Below are positions 16,098 through 23,452 of a stretch of DNA of 41,926 nucleotides, piece after piece. The DNA is from Micromonospora sicca (GTDB taxonomy: Bacteria; Actinomycetota; Actinomycetes; Mycobacteriales; Micromonosporaceae), in the NCBI RefSeq assembly GCF_003172935.1, contig NZ_QGKS01000249.1, forward strand, positions 1 through 41,926. The letters run 5' to 3'. Each line of letters begins with the position of its first letter. Within the stretch, counting starts at the first letter, position 1. The notes below the pieces were generated by a model. It made no database searches. It was not told the origin of the DNA and was given only the letters and a program-made list of their open reading frames with translations. A program made the translations under genes and the position numbers.

Positions 16098-16488
16098 GGG
16101 GTGGGCATGCCGCCGCCCAGTAGGGCATGCGCGGCCAGGATTGCGGCCACGCTTCCAGGCGCATGACTATTCGCAGGAGGCTTGCCTCAAACGCGGCCTC
16201 GTCAAGCTCGCCTCCCCGGCGGCGGGACCACAACTCGCTCAGGTCATCTTCGATGGCACCCAGTTCGATGAGTCGGTCGGCGCAGGCGAGGCTTCTCTGA
16301 CGTGCCTCGGCCGGGCTGCCGGAGCTGGTGGTCATCTTGTCTGCGACCACGGTCAGTGTGCAGCGTGCTTCTGCCGTGATGCCACGGCCGGCGGTCTCGA
16401 CTGCCCGCAGGGTCCCTTCGGGCCCTTGAACGATCTCGACGAACAGGCCGAGCAGCCGCGAATTGCGCACGAGCGGTCCGTCCGTCAT
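16066..16488 (-). CDS. Hypothetical protein at the tRNA-proximal end of the element
   Basis: 140 aa from ATG 16488, which has GGAGGG six bases upstream; longer frames to 16602 lack such a site. The protein is soluble and helical (RSLACADRLIELGAIEDDLSEL, then EAAFEASLLRIVMRLEAWPQ). Its 3' end overlaps the integrase 3' end by 32 bp in convergent orientation. No family recognised. It is the last gene before the tRNA, in the position where integrative elements often carry a small accessory gene. Confidence 0.6.
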   Translation of the reverse strand: MTDGPLVRNSRLLGLFVEIVQGPEGTLRAVETAGRGITAEARCTLTVVADKMTTSSGSPAEARQRSLACADRLIELGAIEDDLSELWSRRRGGELDEAAFEASLLRIVMRLEAWPQSWPRMPYWAAACPPLTGRASGRAA

Positions 16489-16569
16489 CGTCCGCCCTCC
16501 AGCTGTTCGGTCCGCCGCCGCTTCGGAGAGCATCCCCGACACGGAAGTCAGGCTGGCGGTTGGTCCACT

Positions 16570-16589
16570 GCTGTACTTCGCTGCTGTAC
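16570..16589 (+). repeat. Tandem GCTGTAC motif, right copy
   Basis: GCTGTACTTCG-C-TGCTGTAC, 56 bp from the 3' end of the tRNA-Lys, matching 10842-10861 in 19 of 20 positions. Its position beside the attachment site suits an integrase arm-type site. Confidence 0.5.
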
Positions 16590-16644
16590 CGGCCCCGATC
16601 ATGGCAACAGCGGCCCCGGACGGGACCGCTGACCTGCGGAGGAG

Positions 16645-16716
16645 TGGGCCGCCAGGGACTCGAACCCTGAACCTATGGATTAAAAGTCCACAGCTCTGCC
16701 ATTGAGCTAGCGGCCC
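16645..16716 (-). tRNA. tRNA-Lys (TTT), attachment site of the integrative element
   Basis: A full cloverleaf can be drawn: acceptor stem GGGCCGC/GCGGCCC, D-arm GCTC/GAGC, anticodon stem GTGGA/TCCAT around loop CTTTTAA (anticodon TTT), T-arm CAGGG-TTCGAGT-CCCTG and discriminator A. CCA is not encoded. The 3' end faces the rep-xis-int block, which is the usual layout for tRNA-targeted integration. It marks the border between accessory and core DNA. Confidence 0.96.
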
Positions 16717-16864
16717 GCCCGCTCAGGCTACCGGAACCCGCTCGGACGAGCCTTCCGGCTTCCCGCCGCCCGTCGATGTCCGGCCGCCGAGGCCGAGCGA
16801 CCGCGCATGCGGGCGAGCCGCTCGACGATGGCCCGTGGCGCCGTGGCCGGCCAGGCTGGGAGCC

Positions 16865-17353
16865 ATGACATTGCTGCGTACGGCCGTGCTGGCCGGGGCG
16901 ACGCTGACGACCGGGCTGATGGCGGGGCTGTTCTTCGCGTACTCGTGCTCGGTGATGCCGGGCCTGGCCGCGACCGACGACCGGACCTTCGTCGGGACCA
17001 TGCAGTGGATCAACCGGCGGATCCTGAACGGCTGGTTCCTGGCCGCCTTCCTCGGGGCGGTGCTGCTGCTCGCGCTGGCGGTGGCGCTGCACCTCACCGG
17101 CGCTGGCCGGGTGCTGGCCTGGACCGGGGCGGCGCTGGTGCTCTACCTGGCCACGCTGGTGATCACCATGCGGTGCAGCGTGCCGCTGAACGACCGGTTG
17201 GACGCCGCCGGTCCGGTGGACCGGATCGCCGACCTGACGGCGGTCCGCGAGCGCTTCGAGGCGACCTGGGTGCGCTGGAACCTGGCCCGCACGGTCACCA
17301 CCGTGGCCGCCTTCGCCTGCCTGATCGGCGCCCTGCTGACCCGCCGCGCCTGA
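16865..17353 (+). CDS. DUF1772 (anthrone oxygenase-like) membrane protein
   Basis: 162 aa from ATG 16865, with GGGAG close upstream. Four hydrophobic helices are visible: about residues 5-28 (AVLAGATLTTGLMAGLFFAY), 55-78, 82-100 and 140-160. The sequences GLFFAYSCSVMPGL and MQWINRRILNGWF, and a C-terminal N-L-A-R-T motif (VRWNLARTVTTV), fit DUF1772/anthrone-oxygenase family proteins. The biochemical role in this context is unknown. The gene is followed by a 16-bp inverted repeat. Confidence 0.88.
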   Translation: MTLLRTAVLAGATLTTGLMAGLFFAYSCSVMPGLAATDDRTFVGTMQWINRRILNGWFLAAFLGAVLLLALAVALHLTGAGRVLAWTGAALVLYLATLVITMRCSVPLNDRLDAAGPVDRIADLTAVRERFEATWVRWNLARTVTTVAAFACLIGALLTRRA

Positions 17354-17369
17354 TCACCAGCGACTTCAC

Positions 17370-17420
17370 GTCGGCGATGTGGCGGTGTCCGACCGGCCGG
17401 GATGCCGCCACATCGCCGAC
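17370..17420. repeat. 16-bp perfect inverted repeat
   Basis: GTCGGCGATGTGGCGG at 17370-17385 pairs exactly with 17405-17420 across 19 nt, 16 bp after the DUF1772 stop. It is either a terminator or a dispersed palindromic repeat. Confidence 0.65.
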
Positions 17421-17473
17421 ACGGCGCGGGGCGGGCCGGCATGCCTCGGCCCGCCCGGGGAACCGGGACGGGC

Positions 17474-17773
17474 ATGAGGATGAGCAGTACGCCCGCCGTG
17501 GCCGCGTCGAGCGAGGAGGTCGGCGCGGACGGCGTACGGCAGCCGGGCGGCGAGGTGCACGCCTGGCTGCCGGGGCAGAACCAGACCGTCTGCGGGCTTC
17601 CGCTCAGTCGTACCCGGCTCCGGCGCTTCCCACACGTGCCGTTCGACTACGCCTCGACCGACGTGCTCACCCAGGCCGACCCGGTCGGGTTCATCTGTCC
17701 GCGCTGCCTCGCCGCCACCCAGGGACGCCGCCGGCAGGAGAAGAACTGGGTACGCCACTCGCCCCGGCCGTGA
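17474..17773 (+). CDS. Small Cys-containing hypothetical protein
   Basis: 99 aa from ATG 17474; ATG 17480 is an alternative. The core HAWLPGQNQTVCGLPLSRT and the C-terminal GFICPRCLAAT (CxxC plus an earlier Cys) suggest a small metal-binding or redox motif. It is soluble and acidic at the start, basic at the end. I do not recognise a named family. It is co-directional with the next gene, with a 45-bp gap. Confidence 0.65.
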   Translation: MRMSSTPAVAASSEEVGADGVRQPGGEVHAWLPGQNQTVCGLPLSRTRLRRFPHVPFDYASTDVLTQADPVGFICPRCLAATQGRRRQEKNWVRHSPRP

Positions 17774-17818
17774 ACCTTCCGGGGGTTGGAGTCCGGTTCA
17801 ACGGGTACCGCAGCCGGT

Positions 17819-18901
17819 ATGCGGATCGTGATCGTCGGGGCCAGCGGCAACGTCGGGACGGCGGTGCTGCGCCGGCTGCGTCAGGAGTCCGGGCTGGAGC
17901 TGGCCGGGGTGGCCCGCCGGCTGCCGGGGCCGGACGCCGGTGAGCCGTACGACCGGGTGGAGTGGCACTCCTGCGACATCGGGGCGCCCGGCGCGACCGA
18001 GAAGCTCTCGGCGATCTTCGCCGGGGCCGGGGCGGTGCTGCACCTGGCCTGGCAGATCCAGCCCAGCCACGAGCAGCGCACCCTGCATCGGACCAACGTC
18101 GACGGCAGCCGGGCGGTGACCGACGCGGTCGTCCGGGCCGGCGTCCCCGCCCTCGTGTGCGCGTCGTCGGTCGGCACGTACGCGCCCGGCCCGAAGGACC
18201 ACCCGGTCAGCGAGCGCTGGCCGGCGACCGGGGTGCCCGGATCGTCGTACAGCCGGGACAAGGCGGACGTGGAGGCGCTGCTCGACACGGTCGAACGGGA
18301 GCACCCGGAGCTGCGGGTGGTCCGGCTGCGCCCGGGGCTGACCTTCCAGCGGGACGCCGGCACCGAGATCACCCGCTACTTCCTCGGGCCGCTGGCCCCG
18401 GTGCGGCTGCTCCGGTACGGCCGGATCCCGCTGGTCCCGACCAACCGCCGGCTGCGGATGCAGGCGGTGCACGCCGACGACGTCGCCGACGCGTACGCGA
18501 AGGCTCTGCTGGGTGAGGCACGCGGCGCGTTCAACGTCGCCGCGGACCCGGTGCTGACCCCGGAGCTGGTGGCCCGGCACTTCCACGGCTGGACGGTGCC
18601 GGTCGCCGCCCCGGTGCTGCGCGTCGCGGCGGCGCTGACCTGGCGGGCGCGGCTGCAACCGGTCGACGCCGGCTGGGTGGAGCTGGCGCTGAACGCGCCG
18701 CTGATGTCCAGCCACCGCGCCGAGACGGAGCTGGGCTGGACGCCGAGGATCGACGCTCTGACCGCGCTCAAGGAACTCTTCGCCGGCATGGCGGGCGCCG
18801 GGCACACCGCCGCCCCGCCCATGTCGGCGGACCCGGACCTCCCCGGCCGCCCCGGCGGCCTCCGCAAGGCCCGCACCCCGGGCCACGGCAACCCCTACTG
18901 A
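17819..18901 (+). CDS. NAD-dependent epimerase/dehydratase (extended SDR)
   Basis: 360 aa from ATG 17819. The Rossmann nucleotide-binding motif GASGNVG is at residues 7-13, an acidic/aromatic region follows, a Ser-rich catalytic strand (ASSVGTYAPG) leads to Tyr144 and Lys148 (SYSRDK), and the substrate domain contains VVRLRPGLTFQ and RRLRMQAVHADDVADAY. This is the extended short-chain dehydrogenase layout used by nucleotide-sugar epimerases and related reductases. The C-terminal 35 residues are Pro/Gly-rich and probably disordered. The substrate cannot be assigned. Confidence 0.9.
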   Translation: MRIVIVGASGNVGTAVLRRLRQESGLELAGVARRLPGPDAGEPYDRVEWHSCDIGAPGATEKLSAIFAGAGAVLHLAWQIQPSHEQRTLHRTNVDGSRAVTDAVVRAGVPALVCASSVGTYAPGPKDHPVSERWPATGVPGSSYSRDKADVEALLDTVEREHPELRVVRLRPGLTFQRDAGTEITRYFLGPLAPVRLLRYGRIPLVPTNRRLRMQAVHADDVADAYAKALLGEARGAFNVAADPVLTPELVARHFHGWTVPVAAPVLRVAAALTWRARLQPVDAGWVELALNAPLMSSHRAETELGWTPRIDALTALKELFAGMAGAGHTAAPPMSADPDLPGRPGGLRKARTPGHGNPY

Positions 18902-18991
18902 CGTACGCCCCGCCGGTCGCCGCGGGTGCGGTCGTTGCTGACGAAGAAGATCGCGCCGCCGCCTAAAGCTCCGCCGCCAGCGGGCGTGCGG

Positions 18992-19740
18992 TCAGGTGTG
19001 CGAGAGGGCGAACGCGACCAGGAAGCCGAGGACGGTGATCAGGCCGACCAGGAGTGGGCGTCCTCAAACGCCTCGGGGACCATCGTGTCGGTGATCATCG
19101 CGAGGATCGCCCCGGCCGCCAGCGCGGTGATGGTGGCGAGCACCGCAGGCGGAGCGCCGCCGAGCAGCGCGTATCCGGCCAGCGCCGCCGCGCCGCTGAC
19201 CAGGGCGATCGCCGCCCAGAGCAGGAAGACGTACCGCCGGGAACGGCCGGCCCGGCGCATGCCCGCCGCGCTGGACAGGCCCTCCGGCACGTTGCTCAGG
19301 AAGACCGCGACCACCGTGACCAGGCTGACCGGGCCGCCGGCGAGCAGACCCGCGCCGATCACCACCGACTCCGGTACGCCGTCCAGCAGCGCGCCGACCG
19401 CGATGGCCGTACCCGAGCCGGGCTGCTCCTGTTCGGAGGGCTGCACGTCGCCGGATCGCTTGCGGTGCCGGGCGCCGCGCCGGGCCAGCAGGATGTTCGC
19501 CACGGTGTACGCCAGCGCCCCGACCGCCGCGCCGAGGGCGGTGGGCAGCAGGCCAGCCTGCTCGTACGCCTCGGCGACCAGGTCGAAGGAGACCGCGCTG
19601 AGCAGCAACCCGGCGCCGAACGCCATGATCGACGCGATGACCTTCCGGGGCACCCGGGCGAAGAACCCGGCGACCGCCCCGATCAGCAGGGCCGAACCGG
19701 CCAGCAGACCCCACAGTCCCGCTTGCAACCACTCCGGCAT
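18992..19740 (-). pseudogene. ZIP-family metal transporter, frameshifted near the 3' end
   Basis: Starts at ATG 19740 (MPEWLQAGLWGLLAGSALL). Seven or eight transmembrane helices are readable, with the family HTH-like loop region rich in charged residues (ARHRKRSGDVQPSEQ) and the signatures LLDGVPESVVIG and FLSNVPEGLSSA, which supply the metal-site residues of ZIP transporters. As given, the frame stops at 19039 after EAFEDAHSWSA. The next frame continues LVGLITVLGFLVAFALSHT to a TGA at 18992-18994, the expected last helix. One base missing near 19054-19060 explains both, giving 249 aa. ZIP proteins import zinc or other divalent metals. Either truncated in its last helix or a sequence error. 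Confidence 0.85.
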
Positions 19741-19778
19741 TCGCAGGACCGTACCCCAGCGCGGGGGCGGCGGAACCG

Positions 19779-20975
19779 TCAGAAGTCGGCGAAGAGGTAC
19801 GGCACCTCGCGGGGGAAGATGCGGCGCAACTCGGCCGCCGCGTCCGCCGGCACGTCGCCCAGGTCCCGGATGTCGACCTCGGCCGGGTCGAGCACCCCGT
19901 ACGCGAGGGCGGAGAGCCCCGCGGCGGTGAGCGTCGCGGTCGGGACGCCGGCCCCGGCGGCGTCGCCGGGCCGCAGCTCCAGCCGGCCGGTGGCGCCGTC
20001 GAGCAGGTGCGTACCGGCCAGCCAGCGGTCGCCGACCAGGTCGACCCGGACCCGACCGGCTCCCGCCGGCAGGCCGGTCAGCGCGTCCAGGGAGAGCAGC
20101 CGGGCCATCGGAGCCGGCGACCCGGGCCGGGACACCCGCGCCTCGACGTGCACGGCCAGGTCGGTGAGCCACAGCTCGGGCGGTTCGTCGGCGGGGAGCT
20201 GGACCCGGATCCGCTCGACCTGGTCGACGTGCCGGGCGAAGAACTGCAACAGCAGCGCCCGGGCGTACGGGTCGGTGGCGAGCAGGTCGTCGGCGAGCAG
20301 CTCGCCGCCGTGGTCGTCGATCCGGTAGGTCACCGCGCCGACCGTGCTGCCGTCGACCACGGCGGTGAGCAGCCAGCGGTCGTCCCGGTCGCGTAGCCCG
20401 ACGGCCCGGAAGTCGGGGAAGACCGCGAAGCCGTGCCGCTCGTGCAGGCAGCGTTCGGTGAATGCCCGCCAGGTCGGGTACCCCGCCCCGACCCGCTCCC
20501 AGACCACCTCGCCGGGCAGTTCGGCGCGGAGCAGCGGCCCGAGGTCGGCCGGGGTGAACGTCGCGGTACGCGCCCGGGGCAGCCCGACGTAGCCGAAGCG
20601 CTCGTAGAACGACGCCCGGAACGGGTACAGCGCGGTGAGCAGGTGCCCCTCGTCGCGCATCTCGTCGAGGAGCTGGTGCAGCAGCGCCCGGACGTGGCCG
20701 CGCCGGCGGGCCAGCGGATGGGTCGCCACCCCGGCGACGCCGGCCATCGGCAGGACGGCGCCGCGGAGGTTCTGCCGCATCGGGATCGCCGTGACGGCGG
20801 CGACCGCCGTGCCGTCCTCGTCGGCGACCAGCGTCCGGTTGCCGGCGTTGTAGGGGAGGTAGTCGCGGAACTCCGCCACCCGGGACGCGGCCAGCGGCGA
20901 CGCCTCGAAGGCGTACGCCTGGAGCGGGAAGCTGGTGGCCAGGCGTTCTTCGGCGGCCAACCGACGGATGATCAC
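19779..20975 (-). CDS. Eis-like GNAT N-acetyltransferase
   Basis: 398 aa, the usual length of the Eis family. The N-terminal GNAT domain includes VAGVATHPLARRRGHVRALL (acetyl-CoA pyrophosphate-binding R/Q-x-x-G-x-G/A equivalent) and YPFRASFYERFGY, the characteristic Eis motif. A second GNAT-like domain and a C-terminal SCP2-like domain follow. The protein ends in Phe, consistent with the C-terminal carboxylate used in catalysis. Eis proteins acetylate amines, including aminoglycosides in mycobacteria; the substrate here is unknown. Confidence 0.9.
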   Translation of the reverse strand: MIIRRLAAEERLATSFPLQAYAFEASPLAASRVAEFRDYLPYNAGNRTLVADEDGTAVAAVTAIPMRQNLRGAVLPMAGVAGVATHPLARRRGHVRALLHQLLDEMRDEGHLLTALYPFRASFYERFGYVGLPRARTATFTPADLGPLLRAELPGEVVWERVGAGYPTWRAFTERCLHERHGFAVFPDFRAVGLRDRDDRWLLTAVVDGSTVGAVTYRIDDHGGELLADDLLATDPYARALLLQFFARHVDQVERIRVQLPADEPPELWLTDLAVHVEARVSRPGSPAPMARLLSLDALTGLPAGAGRVRVDLVGDRWLAGTHLLDGATGRLELRPGDAAGAGVPTATLTAAGLSALAYGVLDPAEVDIRDLGDVPADAAAELRRIFPREVPYLFADF

Positions 20976-21034
20976 GCCTCATCCCAACCCGGGCCGGTGG
21001 CCGGCGCAACCGCTTTCGCCGGCCCCGGGACCGG

Positions 21035-21754
21035 TCAGGCGTCGGCGACGTCGGAGACGACCACGGTGACGTTGTCCGGCGCGCCGGCCTGGTGGGCGAG
21101 CTTGACCAGCTGCTCGCCGCACTGCTGGCGGTCGCCGTACGTGCCGAGCGCGGCGGCGATCGCCGGGTCCTCGACGTAGTCGGAGAGGCCGTCGCTGCAG
21201 AGCAGCAGCCGGTCGCCGGGGAAGACGGTGAGCACCCCGATCGCCGGGGGCGCGTCCGAGCCCTGCACGGCCCGGGTGACCAGGGACCGCTGCGGGTGGT
21301 GCCGGGCCTGGTCGGGGGAGAGGGCGCCCTGGTCGACCAGCGCCTGGACGAAGGTGTCGTCCCGGGTGAGCTGGGTCAGCTCCCCGTCCCGCAGCAGATA
21401 GCAGCGGGAGTCGCCGACCTGGGCGAGGACCAGGGTGTCCCCGGCGAGCAGGGCGGCGGTGAGCGTGGTGCCCATGCCGTCGCGGGCCGGGTCGACCGTG
21501 ATGGCGGCCCGGATCCGCTGGTTGGCGGTGCTCACCACGGCCCGCAGCGCGTCGGCGGCCTCGTCGGCGCCGGTGGGCGGGGTCAGCTCGTCCAGGATCC
21601 GGATGACGATCTCGCTCGCCACCTCGCCGGCGGGGAGACCACCCATGCCGTCGGCCACCGCCACCAGGCGGTCACCGGCGAGGGCGGAGTCCTCGTTGTT
21701 GGTCCGGACGAGGCCGACGTCGTTGAGGATGGCCGAGCGGAGGATGAGCGTCAT
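21035..21754 (-). CDS. PP2C-family Ser/Thr protein phosphatase
   Basis: 239 aa from ATG 21754. All metal-binding motifs are visible: VRTNNEDS, VADGMGG, GMGTTL, VGDSRCYLL, LLCSDGLSDYV and DNVTVVV. It is soluble with no transmembrane helix, unlike the longer PstP phosphatases. It would remove phosphate from Ser/Thr residues on kinase targets. It is divergent from the LuxR-type gene, with an 18-bp palindrome between them. Confidence 0.94.
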   Translation of the reverse strand: MTLILRSAILNDVGLVRTNNEDSALAGDRLVAVADGMGGLPAGEVASEIVIRILDELTPPTGADEAADALRAVVSTANQRIRAAITVDPARDGMGTTLTAALLAGDTLVLAQVGDSRCYLLRDGELTQLTRDDTFVQALVDQGALSPDQARHHPQRSLVTRAVQGSDAPPAIGVLTVFPGDRLLLCSDGLSDYVEDPAIAAALGTYGDRQQCGEQLVKLAHQAGAPDNVTVVVSDVADA

Positions 21755-21789
21755 GGGTCAAGCTTGCCAAGAAGACCCTGCCGCCGTCT

Positions 21790-21807
21790 CTACGCACTAC
21801 TGCGTAG
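21790..21807. promoter_or_regulatory. Palindrome between the phosphatase and LuxR-type genes
   Basis: CTACGCA-CTAC-TGCGTAG has perfect 7-bp arms and lies 10 bp before the LuxR-type start and 36 bp from the phosphatase start. It is a candidate operator, possibly for the LuxR-type protein itself. Confidence 0.5.
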
Positions 21808-21817
21808 GGTGTGAGAA

Positions 21818-22840
21818 ATGATGCCGGTGTCCATGGTCGGGCGCGCCGGCGAGCTGGCCGAGCTCGACCGGGCGTGGGCCGCCGTGGTCTCCGGCCGCCG
21901 GCCGGCGCCCACCGTCACCGTGATCACCGGGGCCGCCGGGGTGGGCAAGAGTCTGCTGGTCGCGGCCGCCCTGGAGGGCTTCACCCCGCGGCCGGCGGTG
22001 GTCCTCGCCGGCGCCGCGCGGGTGCACGACCCCGCCCCGTACGACTGGTTGGCGGCGGTGCTCAGCGGCCGGGACACCAGCGGCCTAGACCTGCCGCCGG
22101 ACGCCCTGGCCTGGCTCGCCCAGCAGCCCACCGCGCCGCGCGAACGCTACGCCCCGGGCACGCTGCTGCGGCTCGCCGTCCGCACGGTCCGGCTGCTGGT
22201 CGGGACCGGCCCGGCGGTGCTGGTGGTGGAGGACCTGCACGCCCTCGACCCGGCCAGCCTCAACCTGCTCGGCGAGCTGGCCGCCGCCCCGGAGCTGCCG
22301 GCCCTGCTGGTGGTGGCGAGCCGTCCGCCGGCCGACGCGGTGGCGCCGGACCTCACGGTCCGCGCGCTGGCCCGCCTCTGCGGGGTACGCGGCGCGGTGC
22401 GCCAGCACCTCGCGCCCCTCACCGCGGCCGAGGTGGCCGAGGTGCTTACCCAGGTGTACGACGGGACGCGCCCCGCCGAGACGGTGGTGGCCGCGGTCTG
22501 GCGGCGGACCGGCGGCAACCCGTACGTGCTGACCGAGCTGCTCGCCGCGCACGCCGGGTCCGGGCCGGACGGTCTGGTCCACGAGCCGCTGCCGGAGCAT
22601 CTGGTGCCCCGGCCGGCGACGCCGCCGGACGCCGAGCTGACCGGCCGGGAGATCGAGGTGCTGGGCTGCCTGGTCGCCGGGATGTCCAACAAGCAGGCCG
22701 CCCGGGCGCTCGGCATCTCGGTGCGGACGGTCACCGTGCACGTGTCGAACCTGCTCCGCAAGACCGGCTCGGCGTCGCGGACGGAGGCGGCGCTCTGGGC
22801 CGTACGCCACCGGCTGCCGGTGGCCGCGCCGCCCGGCTGA
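21818..22840 (+). CDS. LuxR-family ATP-binding regulator (short LAL type)
   Basis: 340 aa from ATG 21818 (a second ATG follows at 21821). An N-terminal AAA/NACHT-like ATPase domain has Walker A GAAGVGKS (about residues 38-45) and Walker B LVVEDLHALD. The C-terminus is a LuxR helix-turn-helix (LTGREIEVLGCLVAGMSNKQ, then AARALGISVRTVTVHVSNLL). It is shorter than full LAL regulators (about 900 aa), lacking the long TPR-like middle. It is probably an ATP-dependent transcription factor; the signal is unknown. Confidence 0.9.
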   Translation: MMPVSMVGRAGELAELDRAWAAVVSGRRPAPTVTVITGAAGVGKSLLVAAALEGFTPRPAVVLAGAARVHDPAPYDWLAAVLSGRDTSGLDLPPDALAWLAQQPTAPRERYAPGTLLRLAVRTVRLLVGTGPAVLVVEDLHALDPASLNLLGELAAAPELPALLVVASRPPADAVAPDLTVRALARLCGVRGAVRQHLAPLTAAEVAEVLTQVYDGTRPAETVVAAVWRRTGGNPYVLTELLAAHAGSGPDGLVHEPLPEHLVPRPATPPDAELTGREIEVLGCLVAGMSNKQAARALGISVRTVTVHVSNLLRKTGSASRTEAALWAVRHRLPVAAPPG

Positions 22841-22844
22841 CCGG

Positions 22845-23393
22845 TCAGCGGCGCGGGTAGCGCAGCAGCAGGCTGGCCCAGACCTCGTCGTCGCCGACGG
22901 CGGCGTAGCTGTGCGGCACGTCGGAGGTCCAGCGCAGGTGCCCGCCGGCCGCCGCGGTCAGCGGGGCGTCCACCGGCCCGGCGCGCAGCACGCCGGAGAA
23001 GACGGTGACGTGCTCGGTGACCCCGGCCTGGTGGGCGGGGGAGAGCTGGCCCGGGCCGGGCGCCACCCGCATCCGGTACAGCTCGTACGTCGCGTCGCTG
23101 TCGGTGAAGACCTCCAGCAGGGTGGCGCTCACCGCCGCCCCGCGTACGGTCGGCGTCTCGGCGGGCCCGGAGAGGACGGCGGTGAGCGGCACGCCGAGCT
23201 GCGCGGTGACCGCGTACAGGGTCTCCAGGGTGGGGTTGCGGGTGCCGTTCTCCAGGCCGGAGAGGGTGGCCTTCCCGACGCCGGCCAGCCGGGCCAGGGT
23301 GGACAGCGAGATTCCGCGTTCCTCGCGCAGCGCCCGCACCCGCAGGCCGACCGTTCCGGGTGCGGGGTCACGAGCTGGTGGGGGCGACGCCAT
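22845..23393 (-). CDS. XRE-cupin transcriptional regulator
   Basis: 182 aa from ATG 23393. An N-terminal HTH (VRALREERGISLSTLARLAG followed by VGKATLSGLENGTRNPTLETL) is joined to a cupin-like C-terminal ligand-binding barrel (ATYELYRMRVAPG, HQAGVTEHVTVFSGVLRAG, GGHLRWTSDVPHSYAAVGD). It is divergent from the BenE-type transporter and separated by a 16-bp palindrome. This arrangement suggests that it controls the transporter in response to the transported compound. Confidence 0.92.
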   Translation of the reverse strand: MASPPPARDPAPGTVGLRVRALREERGISLSTLARLAGVGKATLSGLENGTRNPTLETLYAVTAQLGVPLTAVLSGPAETPTVRGAAVSATLLEVFTDSDATYELYRMRVAPGPGQLSPAHQAGVTEHVTVFSGVLRAGPVDAPLTAAAGGHLRWTSDVPHSYAAVGDDEVWASLLLRYPRR

Positions 23394-23417
23394 GCCGCTA
23401 TGGTGCTACACGTCGTC

Positions 23418-23433
23418 GTTCCGTAAACGGAAC
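23418..23433. promoter_or_regulatory. Palindromic operator between XRE regulator and BenE transporter
   Basis: GTTCCGT-AA-ACGGAAC, perfect 7-bp arms, 20 bp before the transporter ATG and 24 bp from the regulator start. It is a candidate binding site for the divergent XRE-cupin regulator. Confidence 0.6.
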
Positions 23434-23452
23434 AGCCGGTGGAGGGGGGCGG

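Noticed and set aside
19039..21009. 656-aa minus-strand frame spanning two genes
   Set aside because: Its last part is the ZIP transporter; the rest is the wrong frame of the Eis-like gene. Start at 19740 is the real one.
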